NCBI RefSeq assembly: GCF_003254545.1
Contig: NZ_QJRH01000071.1
Location: forward strand, 124,001-188,000
From: Flavobacterium tistrianum
Lineage (GTDB): Bacteria > Bacteroidota > Bacteroidia > Flavobacteriales > Flavobacteriaceae
Direction of reading: 5' to 3'
Length of the DNA stretch: 64,000 nt
Shown here piece by piece: positions 26,161 to 35,501 of the stretch (position 1 is the stretch's first letter; each line of letters opens with the position of its first letter). A program made the translations under genes and the position numbers. Under the pieces are notes generated by a model, which was given only the letters and a program-made list of their open reading frames with translations, did no database searches and had not been told where the DNA came from.

Positions 26161-27069
26161 TTATAAGATCATTTCTTCGTAAGTCAAAATTGTTTCATAT
26201 CCTTTATTAAAGAAATATTCTTTTGGATTTTCTTTAGAAACTACCAAGATAAAGTCGCCTCCCCAAGCTCCCAAACTTTTTATAACGCCATTAAAATCAG
26301 GAAAAACAGCCTCTTTTATAGTCTGCATTTCTAAAACCTTACTCAGATGAATTTCGTGTTTCTGAATAGCCGATGCAAATTCTTTTAATGTTTTGGCGTG
26401 AAGAATTTCATTCGTGATTTTATTGTTTTCTGCAACACTAGCCGCCAGATGATTGCCTTTGTGGTTGTTGTACGAGTATATTGCTGATTTACTGTTTTGT
26501 TTTTTATTCAGATAAACAAAATAAAGATTCTGTGTAAAATCTGGATTAAATTCAACTTGCTGTACGAAATTATCTTTTATGCGGTACAAAATAGGTGTGT
26601 TGTTTTGTGCGCACGCAATATCATACCCACTTCCTCCGAAACTGTTTTTTAGCAGTGTAAAAGCATTAATTTCAGTCCATTGTGCAATGTTATTGATAAG
26701 AGTCGAAGAGGTTCCCAGTCCCCAATTTCTTGGAAAACTCAAATGTGTGCTTACTTTATATCCATTAGCATTATCAATAAATTTTGGATTTAAAATATAA
26801 GCTTCGTGTAGAATGTTGACTAAAGTAGATTTTACGGTATCAATTTGCGGGTCTGAACCTTTTATAACTTCGTCAAATGAAATAGTTTCTTCGAACCATA
26901 AATGTTTATCGTAATCGTAACTTTTCCATTCAATTTGTTTGCTATCTACGTCTTCAATCACTAAATCCTGACCAAATTTTGTTGGTAATGCAAATGCATC
27001 TGCTCCATCCAAAACGAGATATTCACCAGCTATAAAAAGTTTTCCGTTGCTATAAAAGGTTGTTGGCAT
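26161..27069 (-). CDS. GYDIA-type GHMP kinase (mevalonate-pathway context)
   Basis: 302-residue GHMP-superfamily kinase. It contains the ATP-binding glycine/serine loop PRNWGLGTSSTLI (about 114-126) and the signature GGSGYDIACAQ (about 145-155), which defines the GYDIA subgroup seen in Bacteroidota. The N-terminus (SNGKLFIAGEYLVLDGADAF) matches sugar/mevalonate-kinase relatives. It follows HMG-CoA reductase in the same direction, so it probably phosphorylates mevalonate or a later intermediate in isoprenoid synthesis. The exact substrate cannot be decided. A dispersed repeat lies in the spacer to the upstream gene. Confidence 0.82.
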   Translation of the reverse strand: MPTTFYSNGKLFIAGEYLVLDGADAFALPTKFGQDLVIEDVDSKQIEWKSYDYDKHLWFEETISFDEVIKGSDPQIDTVKSTLVNILHEAYILNPKFIDNANGYKVSTHLSFPRNWGLGTSSTLINNIAQWTEINAFTLLKNSFGGSGYDIACAQNNTPILYRIKDNFVQQVEFNPDFTQNLYFVYLNKKQNSKSAIYSYNNHKGNHLAASVAENNKITNEILHAKTLKEFASAIQKHEIHLSKVLEMQTIKEAVFPDFNGVIKSLGAWGGDFILVVSKENPKEYFFNKGYETILTYEEMIL

Positions 27070-27080
27070 ACTTCAATTTT

Positions 27081-27160
27081 AAAATAAATTCCAATCCCAA
27101 AGGTCGGGATAAATTCCAAATTCCAATTAGCGTTGGAATTTGGAATTTTATTTGGAAGCT
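27081..27160. repeat. ATTCCAATCCC/TCGGGA intergenic inverted repeat, copy 1
   Basis: The spacer between mvaA and the GHMP kinase holds attccaatcccaaaggtcgg and several inverted aaattccaa / ttggaattt copies able to form a long hairpin. A related element at 46167-46230 shares aaattccaatccc, tcggga and aaattccaa. It is likely a dispersed, mobile-derived or REP-like intergenic sequence inside an operon. Confidence 0.65.
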
Positions 27161-27175
27161 ATAATTTTTGGAATT

Positions 27176-28498
27176 TTATTTATTTTGTTTTCTTAAGTTC
27201 TCAATAAATTCTACCACAGCGCTGTGAGAAACGGCTGTTTTTTTGAAGTGTGATTTGATTAAATGACGTTCTTCATCGGTAGCTTCAAATTGATTGATAA
27301 TGTTGTTAAGGTGCATTTTCATGTGTCCTTCCTGAATTCCTGTTGTAGTTAAGGAACGTAATGCAGCAAAATTTTGTGCCAATCCTGCAACAGCTACGAT
27401 TTCCATTAATTCTGGAGCAGAAGGTTTTTCTAAAATTTCTAAGCATAATTTTACTAAAGGATGCAAAGAAGTTAAACCGCCAACAGTACCAACTGCCAGA
27501 GGAATTTCAAGCCAGAAGGTAAATATTCCGTCTTCTATTTTGGCATGAGATAAACTTGCATACTGACCATTTCTGGAAGCATAAGCATGTACGCCAGCTT
27601 CTACAGCTCTAAAATCATTTCCTGTTGCCAGAATCACAGCATCTACACCATTCATGATGCCTTTATTATGTGTAACTGCTCTAAAAGGTTCAATTTCTGC
27701 AATTTGAACTGCCTGAATAAAACGTTCAGCAAACTCCTGAGGATTGGTAATGTGTTTTTCTGCTAAATCTTCAATAGGGCAAGAAACTTCGGCTCTAACA
27801 AGGCAATGAGGTACATAGTTAGAAAGAATGCTCATTACAACTTCTAGCTTTTCACCATTTTGACATAAATCAGAATTTTGGGCTTCTTCTTTTAAGGTAG
27901 TAGCAAATTGCTCTAAACAAGAATTGATGAAATTGGCTCCCATGCTATCTTTGGTTTCAAAAGTAGCATGAAGCTGATAGTAATTTTCTAGTAAACTTCT
28001 TTTGTCTTTTAGTTTAATATCAAGGATACCTCCACCACGCTGCTGCATGTTTTTGGTAATGCTTTGCGTTTCTGAAAAGAATTTTGGTTTGATTTGGTCA
28101 AAGAAGTTATTTAATTTTTCAGCATCACCACTATAAGTGAAATGAACTTGACCAATTTTTTCTGTATCTATAATTGTAGCTTTAAAACCGCCTCTTGTTG
28201 ACCAGTATTTTGCTGCTTTAGAAGCTGCTGCAACGACAGAACTCTCTTCAATTGCCATCGGAATGGTTTTATATTTTCCGTTAATCAGAAAATTAGGCGC
28301 AACTCCAAGTGGGATGTAAAGATTTGTAATAGTATTTTCTATAAATTCATCATGAAGCTGCTGAAGCTTTTTGTCTGAATTCCAGTAATTTCTTATAATA
28401 TTTTGTGCCTCTTCAGGATTTGAAAAATACTCATTTGAAATCCAGTCAATTTTTTCTTTTTTGGATAATTTAGAAAATCCGGCAACAGCGTTGTTCAT
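27176..28498 (-). CDS. mvaA: hydroxymethylglutaryl-CoA reductase, class II
   Basis: 440-residue HMG-CoA reductase making mevalonate from HMG-CoA. Class II features are the catalytic glutamate in IPMAIEESSVVAAASKAA, lysine in THNKGIMNGVDAV, aspartate in ATGNDFRAVEAG and histidine in EGHMKMHL. The ATG at 28498 (MNNAVAGFSKL) is preferred over a TTG two codons upstream. Class II enzymes are soluble, and no membrane anchor is seen. With the downstream GHMP kinase it points to the mevalonate route of isoprenoid synthesis. A promoter with TTG-N21-TATCTTTG lies 30 bases upstream. Confidence 0.93.
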   Translation of the reverse strand: MNNAVAGFSKLSKKEKIDWISNEYFSNPEEAQNIIRNYWNSDKKLQQLHDEFIENTITNLYIPLGVAPNFLINGKYKTIPMAIEESSVVAAASKAAKYWSTRGGFKATIIDTEKIGQVHFTYSGDAEKLNNFFDQIKPKFFSETQSITKNMQQRGGGILDIKLKDKRSLLENYYQLHATFETKDSMGANFINSCLEQFATTLKEEAQNSDLCQNGEKLEVVMSILSNYVPHCLVRAEVSCPIEDLAEKHITNPQEFAERFIQAVQIAEIEPFRAVTHNKGIMNGVDAVILATGNDFRAVEAGVHAYASRNGQYASLSHAKIEDGIFTFWLEIPLAVGTVGGLTSLHPLVKLCLEILEKPSAPELMEIVAVAGLAQNFAALRSLTTTGIQEGHMKMHLNNIINQFEATDEERHLIKSHFKKTAVSHSAVVEFIENLRKQNK

Positions 28499-28527
28499 TC
28501 TCAATATATTAAATAATAATGTTGCGG

Positions 28528-28559
28528 CAAAGATACTATTTTAAGAGTTTTGATTGCAA
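28528..28559 (-). promoter_or_regulatory. mvaA promoter
   Basis: On the minus strand TTG, 21 bases, then TATCTTTG, an exact TAnnTTTG fit, ending 29 bases before the mvaA ATG. Confidence 0.65.
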
Positions 28560-28678
28560 TCTATTTCAGACATGAAAGTACGCAATCGTTATTTTTTTTA
28601 ACATTTAACACTTAAAATGTGTATTATGTTTATTTTTTTTACTAAAATTGGGCTCTTTTTATATTTAAAATAATTCTA

Positions 28679-30850
28679 ATGAATACAAGCAAATTTACTG
28701 CAGTACTTTTATTCTTAACTGCAGTTGTTTTTGGACAGCAGAAGATAACTGTCGAAAATGTTTTTAGCGGTACTTTCCGGGCAAAAGGAATGGATGAACT
28801 ACAATCGCTAAAAAATACAAATCAATATACTGTTTTAAATGTTGACCAGGCGAGCAGAAGTATGCAGATTGATTTATACGATTTTGCGACGCTTAAAAAA
28901 GTATCAAATCTTATCGATACTAAAAACTACAAAGAACTTGCCAGCGGAATTAATAGCTACACCTTTGATGCTTCAGAAAAAAAGATTTTAATTGCTTGTA
29001 ATACTAATAAAATCTTCCGTCACTCATTTACTGCTGATTATTTCCTTTATGATATCGCAACAAAATCTCTGATTAAACTTGTTGATTTTCAGATTCAAGA
29101 ACCAACATTTTCACCTGACGGAACAAAAATCGCTTACGCAAAAGAAAATAACTTATATGTATATGACGTGGCTTCAAAAAAATCTACGGCTATTACAACA
29201 GATGGAAAGAAAAATGCGGTAATAAACGGTATTACTGACTGGGTTTATGAGGAAGAATTTGCATTTGTTCGTGCTTTCGACTGGAGTAAAGACAGTAAAA
29301 AAGTAGCTTATATTCGTTTTGACGAAAGTCAGGTTCCTGAGTTTTCAATGTCAATCTTTCAGAAAGATTTATATCCAAAAATTGAAACGTTTAAATATCC
29401 TAAAGCTGGAGAAAAGAACTCAGAAGTTTCGTTGCACATCTATGATGTGGCTGCTGGAGCAACTAAAAAAGTAGATTTAGGAAAATATAATGATTTCTAC
29501 ATTGCGAGAATGCAGTGGACAAATGATGCCAATGTGCTTTCTGCACAGGTTTTAAACCGTCATCAAGATAATTTAGATATACTGTTTATTGATGGTGCTA
29601 CTGCTAGTTCAAAAGTAGTTTTAAATGAAAAAGATAAAGCTTACGTTGATGTTACTGATAATTTGACTTTCTTGAAAGACAACAGTTTTATCTGGACAAG
29701 CGAAAAAGACGGTTTTAATCATATCTATGTGTATGATAAAAACGGAAAACTTAAAAATCAAGTTACAAAAGGAAACTGGGAAGTGGTTTCATACTACGGT
29801 TTCGACGAAAAAACAAAAACTATTTTCTACCAGTCTACAGAAAATGGTTCTATTAACAGAGATCTTTACAGAATTGGTTTAGACGGAAAAAACAAAGTAC
29901 GTTTGTCTTCAAAAACTGGAACAAGTGCAGCAACTTTTAGTCCAAATTTCCAGTACTTTATTACAACTTTCTCGAGCAATACACAGCCTACAACTTATAC
30001 TTTGAATGAGGCTAAAACAGGAAAAGAAATTCAGGTTATCGAAAATAATCAAGCTCTTGCTGACAAATTGAAAGCGTATGACCTTCCTGTAAAAGAATAT
30101 TTTGTTTTAAAAACAGCAAAAGGAAACGAATTAAATGCATGGATTTTAAAACCAAAAGATTTTGATCCTTCAAAAAAATATCCTGTTTTCATGTTCCAAT
30201 ACTCTGGTCCAGGCTCTCAACAAGTAGCTAATCAGTGGAATAATTCTAATGATTACTGGTTCGCTTCATTAACACAGCAAGGTTACATCGTAGCTTGTGT
30301 TGACGGAAGAGGAACAGGTTATAAAGGAGCTGATTTTAAAAAAGTAACTCAAAAAGAATTAGGGAAATACGAAGTTGAAGACCAGATTGACGCAGCAAAA
30401 GTAATTGGTGCTTATCCTTATGTTGATGCTTCAAGAATTGGAATCTTTGGATGGAGCTACGGTGGATTTATGGCTTCTAACTGTATTTTCCAAGGAAACG
30501 ATGTGTTTAAAATGGCAATTGCTGTTGCACCAGTTACAAACTGGAGATTTTATGACAGTGTTTACACAGAAAGATACATGCAGACTCCGCAAGAGAATGC
30601 AAGTGGATACGACCAAAACTCTCCTATAAATCACGTTGATAAATTGAAAGGAAAGTTCTTATTGATTCACGGTTCTGCAGATGACAACGTTCATGTTCAG
30701 AACACAATGCAGATGATGGAAGCTTTAATTCAGGCAAATAAACAATTTGATTCTCAAATTTACCCAGATAAAGATCATGGTATTTATGGCGGAAAAACGA
30801 GAGTTCAGCTTTATACCAAAATGACAAACTTTATCAAAGAAAATTTATAA
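28679..30850 (+). CDS. dipeptidyl peptidase IV-type S9 peptidase
   Basis: 723-residue exported serine peptidase releasing X-Pro/X-Ala dipeptides from peptide N-termini. It has a signal peptide (about 1-19, ending VVFGQ), an eight-blade propeller-type DPPIV_N region (about 100-455, including the WVYEEEFAF double-glutamate motif that binds the substrate N-terminus) and an alpha/beta-hydrolase domain. The catalytic triad is visible: S593 (GWSYGG), D668 (SADDNVH) and H700 (DKDHGI). It is followed by two peptide transporters, which suggests a dipeptide harvest and uptake unit. Confidence 0.93.
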   Translation: MNTSKFTAVLLFLTAVVFGQQKITVENVFSGTFRAKGMDELQSLKNTNQYTVLNVDQASRSMQIDLYDFATLKKVSNLIDTKNYKELASGINSYTFDASEKKILIACNTNKIFRHSFTADYFLYDIATKSLIKLVDFQIQEPTFSPDGTKIAYAKENNLYVYDVASKKSTAITTDGKKNAVINGITDWVYEEEFAFVRAFDWSKDSKKVAYIRFDESQVPEFSMSIFQKDLYPKIETFKYPKAGEKNSEVSLHIYDVAAGATKKVDLGKYNDFYIARMQWTNDANVLSAQVLNRHQDNLDILFIDGATASSKVVLNEKDKAYVDVTDNLTFLKDNSFIWTSEKDGFNHIYVYDKNGKLKNQVTKGNWEVVSYYGFDEKTKTIFYQSTENGSINRDLYRIGLDGKNKVRLSSKTGTSAATFSPNFQYFITTFSSNTQPTTYTLNEAKTGKEIQVIENNQALADKLKAYDLPVKEYFVLKTAKGNELNAWILKPKDFDPSKKYPVFMFQYSGPGSQQVANQWNNSNDYWFASLTQQGYIVACVDGRGTGYKGADFKKVTQKELGKYEVEDQIDAAKVIGAYPYVDASRIGIFGWSYGGFMASNCIFQGNDVFKMAIAVAPVTNWRFYDSVYTERYMQTPQENASGYDQNSPINHVDKLKGKFLLIHGSADDNVHVQNTMQMMEALIQANKQFDSQIYPDKDHGIYGGKTRVQLYTKMTNFIKENL

Positions 30851-30889
30851 TCTAAAAATAATTAAAACCTAATTAAATAAACGAATAAT

Positions 30890-32566
30890 ATGGGAGAAAC
30901 TCAAGTAAAAACAGCGCATCCAAAAGGGCTTTGGGTATTATTTGGAACGGAGATGTGGGAGCGGTTCAATTTTTATGGAATGCGAGCTTTATTGACTTTA
31001 TTTCTTGTAAATTCATTATTGATGAAGGAAGAGGAAGCGTCATTAATTTATGGAGGTTTTCTTGGACTTTGTTATTTAACACCAATGTTAGGTGGTTTTG
31101 TTGCCGACCGTTATTTAGGAAACAGAAACTGTATTCTTTTAGGAGGGTTATTAATGGCAATTGGACAATTGCTTTTGTTTACTAGCGGAAGTGTTTTTGG
31201 ATCTAACTTAGGTTTAGCAAAAATCATCATGTACTCTGCTTTAGGAGTAATTGTTTTTGGTAACGGATTCTTCAAACCGAACATTTCTAGTATGGTTGGA
31301 AGTTTGTATCCAAAACAAGAAAAAACCAAATTAGATAGTGCTTTTACTATTTTCTATATGGGAATTAACATCGGAGCATTTTTAGGTCAGTCTATCTGCC
31401 CTTTATTAGGAGATGTTAAAGATGCAGGCGGAATTAGAGATATCCACGCTTTCAGATGGGGATTCTTAGCAGCTTCTACTGCAATGTTGTTAGGAACGGT
31501 TCTTTTCTACTTCTTAAAAAACAAATATGTTGTTTCTCCAGAAGGGAAACCATTGGGAGGACTTCCTTCTAAAAATGATGCTTCAGACTTTGAAGAAGGA
31601 GAAGCGCAACAGGCAAACTTTTCTACAAAAGCTCTTATTGGTGCAGGAATTGCGTTTGTTGCTTTAGGATTCTTTTTCCATTATGTGGTAGGTCAGAACT
31701 TGATTTATACTTTGATTTATTCAAGTGGTTTGGCATTAGCAGGATTAATTATCTCTGATACTTCTCTAACTAAGGTTGAAAGAGATAGAATTTATGTAAT
31801 CTACATCGTGTCGTTCTTTATTATTTTCTTCTGGGCGGCGTTTGAGCAAGCAGGTTCTTCTTTAACTTTTATTGCAGATAACCAAACAGACAGACATTTC
31901 TTTGGTTGGGCAATGCCACCGTCGATGGTTCAGATTTTTAACGGATTATTCGTTGTGGTTTTAGCAGTTCCTTTCAGTGTTCTTTGGGATACTTTAAGAG
32001 CTAAAGGAAAAGAGCCAATTTCTCCAGTAAAACTAGCTGCGGGATTAGTAATTATTTCGATCAGTTTCTTTATGATTGCAACTCAAGTTTCTTATATCGG
32101 AACTTCTGGACTTTTATTGGTTAAATGGCTTATTTTATTATATTTCTTAAATACTTGTGCAGAGTTATGTTTATCTCCAATTGGATTATCATTGGTTGGT
32201 AAATTGTCTCCAAAACGGTTTGCATCATTATTATACGGAGTTTTCTTTTTGTCAAATGCGTCAGGATATGCTTTAGGAGGAACTTTAGGTTCTATCTTGC
32301 CAGCAACTGGTGATAAATTTGCAAAAGCAAAAGAATTAGGAATCGATCTTCAGGCAGTTTTAGATAAAAAAATAACGCTTTCAGCAGACCAATTGGCTTT
32401 GTTGGATCATCATCAGATTAGTGCACAAAATCCAATTTTTGCTGGGTTTGAAATCCATAATTTATATGAATTCTTTATGGTATTTGTTGTACTGACAGGT
32501 ATTGCTGCAATTTTATTATTTGCTTTAACACCACTATTGAAAAAATTAATGCACGGTGTTAGATAA
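30890..32566 (+). CDS. POT/PTR-family peptide:proton symporter 1
   Basis: 558-residue inner-membrane transporter for di- and tripeptides. The POT signature ExxERFxYYG is present as EMWERFNFYGMRALL (about 21-35), followed by FKPNISSMVGSLY (about 131-143), and there are about 14 hydrophobic segments. A longer non-membrane region near the C-terminus (about 475-525, LGIDLQAVLDKKITLSADQ) is seen in Bacteroidota members. It starts 39 bases after the DPP IV gene and ends 5 bases before the second transporter, so the three genes are probably one operon. Confidence 0.92.
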   Translation: MGETQVKTAHPKGLWVLFGTEMWERFNFYGMRALLTLFLVNSLLMKEEEASLIYGGFLGLCYLTPMLGGFVADRYLGNRNCILLGGLLMAIGQLLLFTSGSVFGSNLGLAKIIMYSALGVIVFGNGFFKPNISSMVGSLYPKQEKTKLDSAFTIFYMGINIGAFLGQSICPLLGDVKDAGGIRDIHAFRWGFLAASTAMLLGTVLFYFLKNKYVVSPEGKPLGGLPSKNDASDFEEGEAQQANFSTKALIGAGIAFVALGFFFHYVVGQNLIYTLIYSSGLALAGLIISDTSLTKVERDRIYVIYIVSFFIIFFWAAFEQAGSSLTFIADNQTDRHFFGWAMPPSMVQIFNGLFVVVLAVPFSVLWDTLRAKGKEPISPVKLAAGLVIISISFFMIATQVSYIGTSGLLLVKWLILLYFLNTCAELCLSPIGLSLVGKLSPKRFASLLYGVFFLSNASGYALGGTLGSILPATGDKFAKAKELGIDLQAVLDKKITLSADQLALLDHHQISAQNPIFAGFEIHNLYEFFMVFVVLTGIAAILLFALTPLLKKLMHGVR

Positions 32567-32571
32567 TTAGA

Positions 32572-34056
32572 ATGGAAAACAATATTACTTTAGAAGAAAT
32601 TCAAAATTTTAAGGGCAAGTACCCAAAACAATTGTGGTACTTGTTTTTGGTTGAAATGTGGGAACGTTTCTGTTTCTACGGAATGAGAGGGGTTTTGGCA
32701 GTTTTCATGGTAGATCAATTAGGTTTGGTTGAAGGGAAAGCAAATTTGCAATATGGGGCCATTCAGGCTTTTGTATATGCATTTACTTTTATCGGTGGAA
32801 TTTTTGCTGACAAAATTTTAGGTTTTAAAAAATCACTTCTTTTTGGAGGAATCGTGATGATTTTGGGGAATTTGCTTATTGCAGCAAATCCGCATGATTT
32901 CTTTTATTATGGAATAACACTTTCTATTATTGGAACCGGTTTTTTTAAACCAAACGTTTCTTCAATGGTAGGTGAATTGTATCATGAGAGCGATGGACGT
33001 CGTGACGCTGGATATGGATTGTTCTATGCCGGGATTAATATTGGAGGAATGCTGGGAGGCGCAATACCAATTTACTTAGGGAAAAATTATTCATGGAGTC
33101 TTTGTTTTCTTTCTGCTGCAATTGTAATGATCATAGGAGTTATAACTTTTCTTTTGACTAAAAAACATTTGGCGCCAATTGGAAATTCTCCGTTAGAAAA
33201 TCATGCACCTAAAAAACGTAATCTATACGAAACAGCAGTTTATTTAGGTTCTTTTGCTGTAATTCCATTGGTTTACATAATGGTTATCAATTCTGATTTT
33301 ACAGAGTATTTTATGTATACTATCGGGGTTTTGGCATTGGGATATTTTTTATATGAATTGATAATGATAAAAGAGAGAAAGCAACAACTTAAATTTTTTG
33401 CTGCCTTCATCTTTATTTTTGCATATTTTATGTTTATGGCAATTTCTGAACAGTCAGGGGGGTCATTGTCGTTATTTGCGAAAGATAATTTGACCAATAA
33501 ATTATTGTTTTTTAATATCGATCCAAATGTGGTGAATAATAGCATAAATTCACTTTATGTTATTATTTTTAGCCCATTATTAGGCTTTTTGTGGATCTAT
33601 ATGTCTAAACGAAAAATAGAGCCTAATACAGTTATTAAATTTGGTTTGTCATTTATTTTATTGGCGGCAGGTTTCTTTATCTTTTATGCTGCTAGATATT
33701 TTGTAAACCAAGACGGATTAAGTTCGTTGGATGTATTTGCTTTAGGATATCTTTTGTATACACTGGGGGAGTTATGTATTGGTCCAATCGGAATGTCTGT
33801 GATAACAAAGTTATCGCCTAAAAGATTGTTCGGAATGATTATGGGATTATGGTTTTTGTCAAGTGCATTTGGTCAGTTTGCTGCAGGAAAATTAGGGGCT
33901 GAAATGTCTGATGCCAATACCGGAACTACATTAATGTCTAAACTTATTGCTTATACAGATGGATATTATCAATTAGCTGTATATGCTCTTGTTGCAGGTA
34001 TTGCATTTATTGTTCTAACTCCGCTAATCAGAAGATTAATGCAAGAAGTTAAATAA
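32572..34056 (+). CDS. POT/PTR-family peptide:proton symporter 2
   Basis: 494-residue paralogue of the preceding transporter, sharing EMWERFCFYGMRG and FFKPNVSSMVGELY. It lacks the extra C-terminal loop of the first copy. Two diverged neighbouring copies suggest different peptide preferences rather than a recent duplication. It lies directly behind transporter 1 with a 5-base gap. Confidence 0.92.
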   Translation: MENNITLEEIQNFKGKYPKQLWYLFLVEMWERFCFYGMRGVLAVFMVDQLGLVEGKANLQYGAIQAFVYAFTFIGGIFADKILGFKKSLLFGGIVMILGNLLIAANPHDFFYYGITLSIIGTGFFKPNVSSMVGELYHESDGRRDAGYGLFYAGINIGGMLGGAIPIYLGKNYSWSLCFLSAAIVMIIGVITFLLTKKHLAPIGNSPLENHAPKKRNLYETAVYLGSFAVIPLVYIMVINSDFTEYFMYTIGVLALGYFLYELIMIKERKQQLKFFAAFIFIFAYFMFMAISEQSGGSLSLFAKDNLTNKLLFFNIDPNVVNNSINSLYVIIFSPLLGFLWIYMSKRKIEPNTVIKFGLSFILLAAGFFIFYAARYFVNQDGLSSLDVFALGYLLYTLGELCIGPIGMSVITKLSPKRLFGMIMGLWFLSSAFGQFAAGKLGAEMSDANTGTTLMSKLIAYTDGYYQLAVYALVAGIAFIVLTPLIRRLMQEVK

Positions 34057-34102
34057 TTATATCGTAATTAGTTTTTGCATAAATTTGTATAAAATTTCCA
34101 TT

Positions 34103-34570
34103 ATGAAAAAAATAGTACTTATTGCTTTGTTTTTAATTGGTGCCGTGAATTTACAGGCGCAAGAATTAAAATGGTATACAGATGTTAGAGAAGCAATTAC
34201 TGTAAGTAACAAAGAACAGAAGCCTATGCTGATGTTTTTTACAGGCAGTGATTGGTGTGGTTGGTGTATTCGTTTGCAAAATGAAGTTTTAAAGACTGCT
34301 GAGTTTAAAAAATGGGCAACAGATAATGTAGTTTTAGTTGAGTTAGATTATCCAAGATCTGTTCCTCAGACACCAGAACTTAAAAGTCAGAATAACGAAT
34401 TGCAGCAAGCTTTCGGAATTCAAGGTTTTCCGACGGTTTTCTTTACTAGTGCAGAGACAAAAGATGGAAGGGTTAACTTTAAAGGTCTTGGTAAAACAGG
34501 ATATGTTGCCGGCGGACCATCAGCTTGGTTAACGGTTGCAGAAGGAATAGTGCATCCTAAGAAAATGTAA
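34103..34570 (+). CDS. periplasmic thioredoxin-family protein with CGWC
   Basis: 155-residue secreted thioredoxin-fold protein. The ATG at 34103 gives a signal peptide (MKKIVLIALFLIGAVNLQA). The active site is C52-G-W-C55 in GSDWCGWCIRLQ, and the cis-proline is in GFPTVFF. It probably reduces or forms disulfides in exported proteins. TAAATTTG at 34080-34087 is a possible -7 box 15 bases before the start. Two paralogues without the CxxC follow. Confidence 0.88.
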   Translation: MKKIVLIALFLIGAVNLQAQELKWYTDVREAITVSNKEQKPMLMFFTGSDWCGWCIRLQNEVLKTAEFKKWATDNVVLVELDYPRSVPQTPELKSQNNELQQAFGIQGFPTVFFTSAETKDGRVNFKGLGKTGYVAGGPSAWLTVAEGIVHPKKM

Positions 34571-34592
34571 ATCTAGATTTTAAAAAATAATG

Positions 34593-34626
34593 AAAGGTCT
34601 CCTACTCTGTAGGGGACCTTTTTTGT
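34593..34626 (+). terminator. terminator of CGWC thioredoxin gene
   Basis: 13-bp stem aaaggtctcctac/gtaggggaccttt (one G-T pair) with a 3-base loop and a T-run. Confidence 0.9.
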
Positions 34627-34785
34627 TTAGTAGGAAAAATTCTTTAGAAAAAAACTTTAAAATTGAGTATTTTATATTTTATTATATGTAAAAAAACACA
34701 TAATGTATTTTTTGTATTAATATAATTTGGATAATTAAAATATAATGTTAATTTCGTCTTGCTAATCTAACCAAAACCAATTTAT

Positions 34786-35238
34786 ATGACTAAAAAATTA
34801 CTTATCCTACTGTTTTTTTTAGGTTCATTTATGATGCAAGCACAAAACTTAGCATGGAGAACAAACATGACAGATGCTATTGCTATAAGTAATGACCAGA
34901 AAAAACCAATGTTAATTCTATTCACTGCCTCAGGTGTACCAGAAAATCTTCAAAACGAAATCTTTAAAACGCCTGATTTTGCTGTTTGGTCACGAGACAA
35001 CGTGGTCTTAGTAAAATTAGATTTATCTGATATGAATGCTTCAGATAGCGATCGCGAACAAAATGTAAAATTGAAAAATGCATTTGGAGTTGAAGATCTT
35101 CCAGAAGTATGTTTCGCAATGGCATCAGTAAGAAAAAACAAAACGACATTTAGCGCTTTAGGAAAAATAGCCTATAAACCTGGAGGAGCGAAAGCATGGA
35201 TTGCAGAATCTAATGCAATTTTGCATCCAGTAGAATAA
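34786..35238 (+). CDS. thioredoxin-fold paralogue lacking CxxC (copy A)
   Basis: 150-residue secreted protein (signal peptide about 1-20, ending MMQAQ) clearly related to the upstream thioredoxin: NLQNEIFKTPDF, WSRDNVVLVKLDL, LKNAFGV and a shared HP near the end. The active-site segment is shortened to TASGVPENLQ with no cysteine. A single cysteine appears right after the cis-Pro position (LPEVCF, C109). Thiol-disulfide exchange by the usual mechanism is therefore unlikely; a binding or single-cysteine role is possible. Upstream bases (taaccaaaaccaa) match those of copy B. Confidence 0.85.
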   Translation: MTKKLLILLFFLGSFMMQAQNLAWRTNMTDAIAISNDQKKPMLILFTASGVPENLQNEIFKTPDFAVWSRDNVVLVKLDLSDMNASDSDREQNVKLKNAFGVEDLPEVCFAMASVRKNKTTFSALGKIAYKPGGAKAWIAESNAILHPVE

Positions 35239-35275
35239 TAAACGATTTCATTCGACTTTTATTTTAATTTTTTTT

Positions 35276-35310
35276 AGTCCCTTTCTGTTTTGCAGAAGGG
35301 GATTTTTTTT
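35276..35310 (+). terminator. terminator of thioredoxin paralogue A
   Basis: 10-bp stem tccctttctg/cagaagggga with one G-T pair, a 5-base loop and a run of eight T. Confidence 0.85.
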
Positions 35311-35501
35311 GTGCTTAAATTCAGTAATCGATAATTTGATTATTTTACTTGGTGTTTGTTTTACATTTATTAAAAAATAGCACATATATTATTAATTTGA
35401 TTTTAATTCTTATAAGTTGATTTTTAATTGCTTAAAATCTTTATTGGATTCTGTTTTTGTATTAATTTTAGTTTTATTAACATAACCAAAACCAAAATTA
35501 T

